Source: Flavobacteriales bacterium
GTDB lineage: Bacteria > Bacteroidota > Bacteroidia > Flavobacteriales_F > PHOS-HE28
DNA: 64,000 bases
Direction: 5' to 3'
NCBI GenBank assembly: GCA_019912395.1
Contig: JAIOIH010000042.1
Coordinates: forward strand, 1-64,000
Shown here: one piece after another, positions 9,604-17,829 of the stretch
Layout: the number at the start of each line of letters is the position of its first letter
Numbering within the stretch: the first letter of the stretch is position 1
Position numbers and translations under genes: made by a program
Notes under the pieces: generated by a model
The model's input: the letters and a program-made list of their open reading frames with translations, nothing else
Told to the model about the DNA's origin: nothing
Database searches by the model: none

Positions 9604-10361
9604 TCGCAGAGATCACCCACCAAGGTCGCACGTGGCGCATCGCGCTCAATGCCCCCATCGACCTGTCCATTCCCTTGGATGCGAAGAGCCCGGGTCCGCG
9701 CGCTTGGCACGTGGGTCCGCCCGCATTCACGCCGGTGCAGGCTGGCGAGAAGATCTATTCCGTGCAGGAAGGAGGACCGGTCAACTTCCGGGACGTGGCC
9801 TTCAACCCGCACGGCAACGGCACACATACCGAGAGCGTTGGCCACATCGCCCGGCTCGTGCATCCCGTGGGGAACATCTTCCAACGCTACTGGTTCACCG
9901 CGCAGCTGATCAGCGTACTGCCCGAGGAGCGGCGCACTGCGGAAGGCCTTGACCGGGTGGTCACCTTGGGGTTGCTACGAAGCACCGTGAACGATCGTGC
10001 TCCGGAGGCTTTGGTGATCCGCACATGGCCCAATGAGCCGGACAAGCTTACACGGCAATGGACCGGCACTAATCCGCCCTATATCGAGGCCGAGGCCTGC
10101 GCTTGGTTGCGCAGCATCGGTGTGAAACACCTTTTGTTGGACCTGCCGAGCGTGGACCGCGAGCGCGATGACGGAAAACTGGCGGCGCATCACGCGTTCT
10201 GGGACCATCCGCGCAGCACGGACCTCAGCCGCACGATCACGGAAATGATCTTCGTACCCAACGAGGTGAAGGACGGCGAGTACCTGTTGGAACTGCAGGT
10301 TCCGCACTTCATCAACGATGCAGCACCGAGCCGGCCCGTGCTATATGCCCCATTGACATGA
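9600..10361 (+). CDS. Cyclase family (kynurenine formamidase-like) protein
   Basis: NPHGNGTHTESVGHI motif; YIEAEACAWLRSIGVKHLLLDLPSVDRERDDGKLAAHHAFW. Confidence 0.88.
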   Translation: MIAEITHQGRTWRIALNAPIDLSIPLDAKSPGPRAWHVGPPAFTPVQAGEKIYSVQEGGPVNFRDVAFNPHGNGTHTESVGHIARLVHPVGNIFQRYWFTAQLISVLPEERRTAEGLDRVVTLGLLRSTVNDRAPEALVIRTWPNEPDKLTRQWTGTNPPYIEAEACAWLRSIGVKHLLLDLPSVDRERDDGKLAAHHAFWDHPRSTDLSRTITEMIFVPNEVKDGEYLLELQVPHFINDAAPSRPVLYAPLT

Positions 10362-10720
10362 ACATCGAAATATTCCGCGAGCTCTGCCTGGAAAAGCCCG
10401 GCACCACGGAAGAAACGCCCTTCGGACCGGATACATTGGTCTTCAAGGTGAAGGGCAAGATGTTCGCGCTCACGGACCTGAACTCCTTCGCCATGGTCAA
10501 CCTGAAGTGCGATCCGGAACGGGCCATTGAACTGCGCGAACATCATGAAGGCATCACGCCGGGCTGGCACATGAGCAAGGTCCATTGGAATTCCGTCGCC
10601 ACTGACGGCAGCGTGAAGGATGCCTTGATCCGTGAACTGCTGGACCACAGCTATGCGCTGGTGGTGGCCTCGCTGCCGAAAAAGGTGCAAGCGGAATTGG
10701 GGGATCCCGATCACCGATGA
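10358..10720 (+). CDS. MmcQ/YjbR family DNA-binding protein
   Basis: CLEKPGTTEETPFGPDTLVFKVKGKMFALTDL; NLKCDPERAIELRE. Confidence 0.92.
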   Translation: MNIEIFRELCLEKPGTTEETPFGPDTLVFKVKGKMFALTDLNSFAMVNLKCDPERAIELREHHEGITPGWHMSKVHWNSVATDGSVKDALIRELLDHSYALVVASLPKKVQAELGDPDHR

Positions 10721-10743
10721 TCCGTGCCCGGTATGCCGGATCA
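10718..10743 (+). terminator. Intergenic hairpin overlapping the MmcQ stop codon
   Basis: tgatccg...cggatca 7-bp stem with inner ccgg/ccgg; no U-tract. Confidence 0.35.
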
Positions 10744-10801
10744 ACCCTGACAAATAGTAGACCTCGTGGAGCGCAACGTGCAACCACAATAACTTCGCCG
10801 C

Positions 10802-11377
10802 ATGAAGGATAAAAGGAACATAGGCCGCCTGCTGCTGGGCTATTTCTTCCGCGGCTTGCTGCTTATCGTCCCTGTGGCAGTGATCGCCATAGTGGCTTTT
10901 GAAGCGCTGAGGTGGCTGGACCAGATCGTGCAAGTGGACATTCCCGGTCTGGGCGTTGTGATCGTGCTCACCAGCATCGTTCTCATCGGCTGGCTGGGTT
11001 CCACCTTCTTCTACCAGCGCATGGCGGAGATCTTCGAGGACATCCTGCGCCGCGTGCCATTCCTGAAGACCGTTTACGATGCGTTGAAGGATCTGATGGA
11101 AGGCCTTGTGGGCAGCAAGAAGAAGTTCGACCGGCCGGTATTGATCACGCCATTGGACGGTTCCGGACTGGGGCAGCTGGGGTTTCTCACACAGGAAGAC
11201 CTCCGCCACATTGGTGTTGGAGCGGACCATGTGGCGGTGTATGTCCCCTATAGTTTTGCTTGGAGCGGTCGCTTGTTCATTGTGCCCGTATCGTGCGTGA
11301 CACCGATCGATGCCAAGGCCGCCGAAGTGATGAAGTTCATCCTCAGCGGTGGCGTAACACGCGTTGATGAGGAATGA
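10802..11377 (+). CDS. DUF502 family membrane protein
   Basis: GYFFRGLLLIVPVAV; LGVVIVLTSIVLIGWLGSTFF; RRVPFLKTVYDALKDL; VYVPYSFAWSGRLFIVP. Confidence 0.93.
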   Translation: MKDKRNIGRLLLGYFFRGLLLIVPVAVIAIVAFEALRWLDQIVQVDIPGLGVVIVLTSIVLIGWLGSTFFYQRMAEIFEDILRRVPFLKTVYDALKDLMEGLVGSKKKFDRPVLITPLDGSGLGQLGFLTQEDLRHIGVGADHVAVYVPYSFAWSGRLFIVPVSCVTPIDAKAAEVMKFILSGGVTRVDEE

Positions 11378-12279
11378 AGGGGACCACCACAGCATCACGT
11401 GCATCGGGCGAGGCCATCCCGCTAGGGTTCGCCTTCGTTTTGGCATTGATCCCGTTCCTTCTCGGCGCGGTCAACCTCCACGCCCAATCGGTTCCGGGCG
11501 TCAGCGCGTACCAGTTCAGCAGCGGCGTGCATCCCACGTTGGATGCGACCTTCGAGAATGCAAGCGAGAGCGAGGTCACGACCTTCTGGCGGAACGAATT
11601 GAAGAGCATCAGCGCGAAGGTGACCAACAAGAAGGAATTGATCGGTGCAACCGCCCGCATTCCTTCGGCTTCCGCCGATACGATCAGGATCTTCATCGCT
11701 GTGGAAAAGCCCAAGGGAGCCCTGTTCGCCACCGCGCATATCGCATTCCTCACCACCAGTGGCTTCGTTGGCCCGGACTCACCGGAACGCGAATTGACAG
11801 GCTGCACGGAATGGGTACAGCAACGCACCGTGATCCTGCGGAGGCAACTGGCCCAAGCAGAGTTGGACCGGGCAACGCGTGTTCTGGAGAACCTGACACG
11901 CCAGCTCGACATGTTGAAGCGTGAGAACCAGCGTGCCGAGAACGGGATCCTGAAGGCACAACAGCGCGGCGAACAGGCCGAACGCGATAAACAGGAACTG
12001 GAAGGACAACTGAAAGGGCTGGCGGAGCCAGTGCGCGAGGCCGGGATCGATAGCACGGAGCAGGCCCAGTTGGAGAAGGATCGGTTAAGGGACCAGCGGA
12101 AAATGGTGAGCCGGGTCACCCGTGCGGTGAAGACCTCGCAAGCCATGGAGAAGAAGGTGGAGGACCTTCAATGGGCGATCAAGAAGAACGAGGAGGACCA
12201 GGTTGCGAAGCAGAACGAGGTGGACCGGCAGCAGCAGGTGGTGAACGACCTGCAGGAAAAGCTGCGGAACATTCGATGA
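11374..12279 (+). CDS. Secreted coiled-coil protein of unknown function
   Basis: N-terminal signal-like segment; C-terminal heptad-rich EK/Q coiled coil; ATGA overlap with upstream gene. Confidence 0.7.
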   Translation: MKGTTTASRASGEAIPLGFAFVLALIPFLLGAVNLHAQSVPGVSAYQFSSGVHPTLDATFENASESEVTTFWRNELKSISAKVTNKKELIGATARIPSASADTIRIFIAVEKPKGALFATAHIAFLTTSGFVGPDSPERELTGCTEWVQQRTVILRRQLAQAELDRATRVLENLTRQLDMLKRENQRAENGILKAQQRGEQAERDKQELEGQLKGLAEPVREAGIDSTEQAQLEKDRLRDQRKMVSRVTRAVKTSQAMEKKVEDLQWAIKKNEEDQVAKQNEVDRQQQVVNDLQEKLRNIR

Positions 12280-12298
12280 CCGGAGCCAAAGCAACAGC

Positions 12299-13246
12299 AT
12301 GTCCCAGCACGCCTCATCGGCAAGGGTAGCTCCGGACCCCAAGCTCCGTACCAATGCGCTGATCCTCCTGCACCTCACGGTGTTCATCTGGGGCTGGACG
12401 GGCATCCTGGGAAAGTGGATCGATCAGAGCGCGCTGCACATCGTCTACATCCGCTGCGCCATAGCCTGTGCGGGGCTGTTCGTGGTGGCCCTTTGGATGC
12501 GACGTTCCCTTTCGCCGCGCACGCCGGACCTGGGCCGATACATGTTCACCGGCCTGATCATCCTGGCGCATTGGATCACGTTTTACCTGGCGATCAAGCG
12601 GGGCAGTGCCTCGGTTGCCGTGGCTTGCCTGAGCACCAGCACCTTCTTCACGGCCATGATCACGCCCTTCTGGACCAAGCGCAGGATAAGCGGTTTTGAG
12701 CTGGGCCTGGGAGCGGTGATCATTGCTGCACTGCTGCTGATCTTCGGCCTGGAAACGGAGTACCGCGAAGGGATCATGTTGGGTACATTGAGCGCACTGC
12801 TCAGCGCCGTTTTCAATGTATTAAATGGTGAACTGGTGCAACGTGGGGACGCCATGCGCATCGGTTTTTACGAACTGTTGACCGCTCTGGTGGTGCTGGG
12901 GTTGTGGCTGGCTTGGGCAGGGGATCTGCCCATACCGATCTGGAAGATGTCCTCGAATGACCTTATCGGGCACTTGGTGCTTGGCCTGGTCTGTACCACG
13001 TTCGCCTTCACCGCCGGTATCCACGTCCTGAAACAGCTTACCCCGTTCACTGTGATCCTCACTGTGAACCTGGAGCCCGTGTACACCATCCTGATCGCGT
13101 TGATGATCTGGCCGGAAAGCGAACGGATGCATCCGGGCTCCTATATCGGCATCGGATTGATCCTGGCCTGCATCTCCCTCAACGGATGGCGGCAACGCAG
13201 ACTGAATACCCGTGCGGTGAAACCGAAGCCATTGGCGCAGGGCTGA
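12299..13246 (+). CDS. EamA/DMT family transporter
   Basis: about 10 TM segments; FIWGWTGILGKW; PFTVILTVNLEPVYTILIALMIWPE. Confidence 0.92.
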   Translation: MSQHASSARVAPDPKLRTNALILLHLTVFIWGWTGILGKWIDQSALHIVYIRCAIACAGLFVVALWMRRSLSPRTPDLGRYMFTGLIILAHWITFYLAIKRGSASVAVACLSTSTFFTAMITPFWTKRRISGFELGLGAVIIAALLLIFGLETEYREGIMLGTLSALLSAVFNVLNGELVQRGDAMRIGFYELLTALVVLGLWLAWAGDLPIPIWKMSSNDLIGHLVLGLVCTTFAFTAGIHVLKQLTPFTVILTVNLEPVYTILIALMIWPESERMHPGSYIGIGLILACISLNGWRQRRLNTRAVKPKPLAQG

Positions 13247-13251
13247 GGTTT

Positions 13252-13286
13252 GTTGAATGCTGAAAGGCGAAGGCTGAAAGTTGAAA
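13252..13286. repeat. GAATGCTGAAAGGCGAAGGCTGAAAGTTGAAA repeat remnant
   Basis: quasi-periodic (TTGAA/GCTGAAAG) units just after the EamA gene. Confidence 0.4.
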
Positions 13287-13315
13287 CGCTTCAATGGAGC
13301 TATCCCTTCGGAAAT

Positions 13316-13338
13316 GCCCCCGGGACTTGAGCGGGGGC
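13316..13338. terminator. Hairpin between convergent genes
   Basis: GCCCCCG (13316-13322) / CGGGGGC (13332-13338), 9-nt loop. Confidence 0.55.
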
Positions 13339-13340
13339 CC

Positions 13341-13376
13341 CAATCACTAGCCGCCATTCACCAGTCACTTTTCACC
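13341..13376. repeat. TCACTA/CCATTCACCA-type repeat, same family as those flanking the four-helix-bundle gene
   Basis: caatcactagccgccattcaccagtcac matches the reverse complement of the 60746-60778 repeat at 24/28 positions. Confidence 0.7.
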
Positions 13377-14828
13377 ATGGGGATCCAGGCTGATCTTCTC
13401 GTCCCCCGGCCGATGGTCCACGTAGTTCACGAAGAACTGGAGCATTTCATCCGTGGTGCGCATGTGTACCCCTACGGGCGCCTGCGCCATACGCGGAGGG
13501 TCGTAGGGATTGTTGCGATTGGCCCGTGTGTTGTCGAACACCGCCACCACATGGATCACCGAATTCCTCGGCACGTGCAACATGGTTGGGAACGTGTAGG
13601 CGTATTGCCAGCGGAAGTCCCATTCCTTGATCCGGACCAGCGGGATGGTATCACCGGAAGGGGTGAGCGCGAATGCCAGGAACGACTTGCCCAGCAAGTG
13701 CATGTGGGGATTGAGCGTGAGCACGCTGATGTCCGCCGGGATCCGCAGGCTGGTGCGGAAGGTGATCACCGTGTCCGGTGGGATCACCAGATCGGGGATC
13801 ACCGGGCTCATGCCGAGGGTGCCGAGCTGGAGTTCCTTCATCGGTCGCCCCGGTGGGGTGCTGCTGAACCAGAGGTTGAAGCGGGAGCGATCCATGGTAT
13901 CGCGCATGCTCGGTCCGTAGTGCAGCGTGTTCACCAGAAAGGCGCCCTTGCGTGGAATTCGATAGCCCCCGATGCCGGGCGGATAGATCGGCGGGGAAAG
14001 CCCCGGGAGGTAGTTCACCATGTTCGGTGTCATCAGCGGCCATGTCCCGTCATCGTTCTGAAGCAGCAGGTCACCATACGCATCCAGGCTCTGCGTGCTG
14101 TCCGCATCGATGTAGGCCGCCCCGGTATGGACATCCTGCTTGGCACCTTCGGCATAGGAGATCATCGCGCCGTTCATGTGGTGTACACCCTGCCTGTTGC
14201 CGGGTACGAATTCCACGACGCTCAGGAAGGTATCGCGCGGCAGCTCGAACGGGGCCTTGGCGATGATGAAACGGTCGCGATTGTCGCCGGGGATGTGGAA
14301 GGTATCGGGCAGCCACACCACGGCGTCCGGCTCCCGGTTCCCGGGATGAGTTCCGGACATGGTGGCATCCTTTGCCGTAGGCATTGGTGGAAGGTTTGTT
14401 GTGTCACCGATCGCGCTGCCTTGGTCCACCCATTTCGCGATCGTGGCGATCTGTCGTGCATTCAGCGCACGCTCTCCCAGAAAATGGCTGTACGCGGTAT
14501 CCGCGGGCCACGGTGGCATCCACCGGTTCACCACCATCTTGCGTATGGTCCTGGCCTTGCGCCGCATATCGGTGTAGCTCACCAAGGGGAACGGCCCCGC
14601 CTGCCCTTCACGATGGCAAGGCATGCAATTGGCGCGAATGATGGGTGCGACCTCCGCGAAGGTCACCGTGTCCGGCATGCCGGGTATCCGTATCTCATGA
14701 ACCGATCCCTCTCCGGTGCGGCCTGTATCCGTACATGCCGTGAAACACGCGATCAGCGCGCCGAAGAACAGGAGGGGTGACCATGGTTCGAGCAGCCGGC
14801 AGGTGTTGCTCCGCATCACTCCTCGCAT
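13365..14828 (-). CDS. Lipoprotein with cytochrome-c-like domain and copper type II ascorbate-dependent monooxygenase-like (PHM-like) domain
   Basis: lipobox-like ACFTAC; heme motif CMPCH; PWPADTAYSHFLGERALNARQIATIAKWVDQGS; HHMNGAMISY; LNPHMHLLGKSF. Confidence 0.8.
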   Translation of the reverse strand: MRGVMRSNTCRLLEPWSPLLFFGALIACFTACTDTGRTGEGSVHEIRIPGMPDTVTFAEVAPIIRANCMPCHREGQAGPFPLVSYTDMRRKARTIRKMVVNRWMPPWPADTAYSHFLGERALNARQIATIAKWVDQGSAIGDTTNLPPMPTAKDATMSGTHPGNREPDAVVWLPDTFHIPGDNRDRFIIAKAPFELPRDTFLSVVEFVPGNRQGVHHMNGAMISYAEGAKQDVHTGAAYIDADSTQSLDAYGDLLLQNDDGTWPLMTPNMVNYLPGLSPPIYPPGIGGYRIPRKGAFLVNTLHYGPSMRDTMDRSRFNLWFSSTPPGRPMKELQLGTLGMSPVIPDLVIPPDTVITFRTSLRIPADISVLTLNPHMHLLGKSFLAFALTPSGDTIPLVRIKEWDFRWQYAYTFPTMLHVPRNSVIHVVAVFDNTRANRNNPYDPPRMAQAPVGVHMRTTDEMLQFFVNYVDHRPGDEKISLDPHGEK

Positions 14829-15415
14829 TCAACAATGCACCCCACGGCCACAACTTCCTGCTGCGGTTCTCCTGTGGTCAGGAAAGCCTCGATCGCATGG
14901 GCCAAATGGTGCTGTTGGGCCTGGTATTTCTTTTGTCCTTGGCGCACGGCCCGGTCATCCACCGCACCCCGATAGACCACTGTACCGTTCGCATCGGTCA
15001 GGAAGCATTCCGGCGTCACCCGCGCCTGCAATGCGAGAGAGAGCTTGCATTGATCATCCATCACTTGCGGGAACTCGAAACCCGCATCGGCGGAGAACGG
15101 GAGCACTTCCTCCAACTGCATGAAATGCCCCGGATACAGGCCCACCACATTCACACCTTGCCCGGCATACTTGGCCGCGATAGCACTGATGGTATGGGTA
15201 TACATCTGGCAGAACGGGCATTCCGGGTCCAAGGTGATGAACACGGTTCCGGCGGTGCCCATCATCTCCTTCATCGTGAGCTTTTCCCCATGGATCGTGG
15301 TCCATGCCGAACCCGCCAAGGGCGCTACGGTGGCTGGTGGCGGGGTACAGCCCGTCATCACCAGGGTTCCAATTACCAAGCCCGTCAGGCCCTGTGCGAT
15401 CCGGTGAACGAACAT
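14816..15415 (-). CDS. Redoxin/thioredoxin-fold lipoprotein
   Basis: lipobox VMTGC; LDPECPFCQMYTH; YRGAVDDR; 13-nt overlap with downstream gene. Confidence 0.82.
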   Translation of the reverse strand: MFVHRIAQGLTGLVIGTLVMTGCTPPPATVAPLAGSAWTTIHGEKLTMKEMMGTAGTVFITLDPECPFCQMYTHTISAIAAKYAGQGVNVVGLYPGHFMQLEEVLPFSADAGFEFPQVMDDQCKLSLALQARVTPECFLTDANGTVVYRGAVDDRAVRQGQKKYQAQQHHLAHAIEAFLTTGEPQQEVVAVGCIVECEE

Positions 15416-15482
15416 GGCACAAAGCTATGTGCCACCCATGGAGGATGAACGGCTTTACCGTTGATCAGCGCGGAAACCCGGC

Positions 15483-16712
15483 TCACTCACTCCCCTGGGA
15501 CAGACGCGTCCTGCGCCCACCCCGCTCGTTCCGGGTACTCTTCGGCGCGTCCTTCATCTGCTTAAGCCAAGTAACCTCCTTCTCGGTAAGGTGGCGCCAA
15601 TGTCCGCGTCCGATATCCTTCTTGGTCAATCCGGCGAACATCACGCGGTCCAGCTTCACCACCTCGGCACCGAGGGCTTGGAACATGCGCCGCACGATGC
15701 GGTTGCGGCCCATGTGGATCAACAGGCCCACCTCTCGCTTGGAGGCCCCCACAAAGCTGGCCTCATCGGCACTGGCGGGGCCGTCATCCAGTTGTATGCC
15801 CTCCACCAGCTTGTGCAGCTCGTCCACGGTCAGGGAGCGATCGAGGGTTGCATGGTAGAGCTTCTGCGCTCCATGGCTGGGATGCGTGAGCTTCTTGGCC
15901 AGGTCGCCATCATTGGTGAGGAGCAATACGCCGGTGGTGTGGCGGTCCAACCGCCCCACCGGGTAGAGGCGCTCGGGACCTGCCTTGGCGATCAATGACA
16001 TCACCGTGTGGCGGTCCTGCGGATCGTCGGTGGTGGTGATGGTATCCTTGGGCTTGTTCAGCAGCACGTAGCGCTTCTGTTCCACGCTCAACTTTTGCCC
16101 GCCGAAGTGGATGACATCCTCCGGCTTCACCTTGGTGCCCAGTTCGGTCACCACCTTACCGTTCACGGTGACCGCTCCGCTGGTGATCAGCACATCGGCT
16201 TCGCGACGGCTGCCCACACCGGCTTGGGCGAGGTATTTGTTCAAGCGGATCAGGCCCTCGTTGGCGGGGTTCGGCAGGCTGAAGCGGTTGCTGCGCTCTC
16301 CCCGGCGGAAGGGGCGGCGTGTCAACGGATCGCCCTCACGGAAGGTGCGCTCATCGCGGCTCTGCGTCTTCCACGGCTTTGTCGGCTTGCCGGTACCGGA
16401 ACCCCGAGGTGCAGCAGCGCGTTCGTCCCTGCGCGGTCCCCGCGAGGAGCCTGGACGCTCCTCCCTTCCTGGGCCTTTGGGGCCAGCGGCCCGGCGCGGG
16501 CCGGTTCCTCTGCCCTCGCCTGAGGCAGGGCGATCATCACGATCGCGGGCTGGTCGGGCCGTCCCTTTGCCTCGACCCCGTGCCGGTTCGTCATCCTCTC
16601 CTTTTCTCGGAGGACGGTTTCCGGGCCTGCGTGTTCCTTTCGGGCCGGGCCCCTTGCTTCCTCGTGAGGGGCGTTCACCTCGCGGGGAACGGTCGTTCGT
16701 GCGCTTGCTCAT
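15483..16712 (-). CDS. Pseudouridine synthase (RluB/RsuA family) with long R/G/P-rich N-terminal extension
   Basis: S4 domain LNKYLAQAGVGSRREADVLI; PVGRLDRHTTGVLLLTNDGDLAKKLTHP; start MSKRTNDRSPRG overlaps yraN stop (ATGA). Confidence 0.94.
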   Translation of the reverse strand: MSKRTNDRSPRGERPSRGSKGPGPKGTRRPGNRPPRKGEDDEPARGRGKGTARPARDRDDRPASGEGRGTGPRRAAGPKGPGREERPGSSRGPRRDERAAAPRGSGTGKPTKPWKTQSRDERTFREGDPLTRRPFRRGERSNRFSLPNPANEGLIRLNKYLAQAGVGSRREADVLITSGAVTVNGKVVTELGTKVKPEDVIHFGGQKLSVEQKRYVLLNKPKDTITTTDDPQDRHTVMSLIAKAGPERLYPVGRLDRHTTGVLLLTNDGDLAKKLTHPSHGAQKLYHATLDRSLTVDELHKLVEGIQLDDGPASADEASFVGASKREVGLLIHMGRNRIVRRMFQALGAEVVKLDRVMFAGLTKKDIGRGHWRHLTEKEVTWLKQMKDAPKSTRNERGGRRTRLSQGSE

Positions 16713-17080
16713 AACGTGGGGTAAAATGCGTCGGGGATGTGCAGGACCTCGGGTCCTGCCGGCGTATGCGTAATGCTGACCACGTCGAAGCGCAGTTCCA
16801 GGTCCTCGGGAATGCTGTGTACCAGTTCGGTGGCGGCGCGCATCAGGTTGCGGCGCTTGGCCGTGCCCACGGCCAGTTCGGGTTCGCCCCAGCGTGCCGT
16901 GTTGCGGGTCTTCACTTCCACCACCACCAAAAAGCGGCCATCGCGGGCCACGATGTCGATCTCGTCTCGGCCATGGCGCCAGTTTCGGTGCAGTATGGAA
17001 AAGCCCTTGGCTTCCAGCCACTGGCACGCCAACTGCTCGCCCTGTTCTCCGGTCCTATTGTGTTGAGCCATGGAAACCAA
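16709..17080 (-). CDS. YraN family endonuclease-like protein (UPF0102)
   Basis: GEQLACQWLEAKGFSILHRNWRHGRDEIDIVARDGRFLVVVEVKTR. Confidence 0.95.
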   Translation of the reverse strand: MVSMAQHNRTGEQGEQLACQWLEAKGFSILHRNWRHGRDEIDIVARDGRFLVVVEVKTRNTARWGEPELAVGTAKRRNLMRAATELVHSIPEDLELRFDVVSITHTPAGPEVLHIPDAFYPTL

Positions 17081-17175
17081 CGTTCATTTGTGCGTAACCC
17101 GTGATCGTCCCCACCCGTTGGAAGGGTCAAAGTTCATCATCTTTCGCCATCAGCCACCGTTTGAAAATTAAACCC

Positions 17176-17817
17176 ATGCAGAGATCGTTCCGCTCATTTG
17201 CCCTTGTTGGCAGCATGCTCGCCGCCGCAGCGGCTCTCCAAGCCCAAAGTTTCGAAGGCACCATCGAGTTCACCAAGACCACCGGACCTGTGGTCACCAA
17301 CTACAAGTACTACGTCAAAGGTGATCATGTAAGGATCGAGGAGCTCAGCTCCCGGGGCAATGTGCAGGGCATCATGCTGGTGGACAACCACGATAACACG
17401 GTGACCGCGCTGAGCCCCGACCGCAAGCTGTACATGGACGTGCCCAACATGCGCCTGCCCAAGGAGATCAAGGTGGATGTGAAGAAGACCGGTGAAATGA
17501 AGGACATGGCCGGTTACAAGTGCGAGAAATGGGTGGTGAAGAGCCCGTCCGAGGACCGGATCCTCACCTACTGGGTGGCACAGGATGCCTTCGATTTCTT
17601 CATTCCCATGCTGAAAACGCTCAATCGCAAGGATGAACAGGCCCTGTTCTTCCTGAAGATAGATGGTGCCAAGGGGGTCTTCCCCATGTTGGGCATGGAG
17701 CAAAAGATGGACGGCAGCGAGATCAGCCTCCTGGAAGTGACGAAGGTGGCCCGCGGTTCGCAGAAGTCCGACCTGTTCGAGATCCCAGCAGGGTTCACGA
17801 AATTCGAGCGGAACTAG
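17176..17817 (+). CDS. DUF4412-like secreted protein
   Basis: signal peptide MQRSFRSFALVGSMLAAAAALQAQ; MKDMAGYKCEKW; FEIPAGFTKF. Confidence 0.8.
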   Translation: MQRSFRSFALVGSMLAAAAALQAQSFEGTIEFTKTTGPVVTNYKYYVKGDHVRIEELSSRGNVQGIMLVDNHDNTVTALSPDRKLYMDVPNMRLPKEIKVDVKKTGEMKDMAGYKCEKWVVKSPSEDRILTYWVAQDAFDFFIPMLKTLNRKDEQALFFLKIDGAKGVFPMLGMEQKMDGSEISLLEVTKVARGSQKSDLFEIPAGFTKFERN

Positions 17818-17829
17818 AACAGCGACCGG

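Noticed and set aside
10190-11446. 418-aa minus-strand ORF
   Set aside because: Spans the cyclase, MmcQ and DUF502 genes in antisense; H/Q-rich artefact.
13281-14780. 499-aa plus-strand ORF
   Set aside because: Antisense shadow of the cytochrome/monooxygenase gene; R/H/G-rich translation with no domain signature.
16713-17027. N-terminal extension of the pseudouridine synthase ORF
   Set aside because: Overlaps yraN out of frame; the ATGA junction at 16709-16712 gives a better start.
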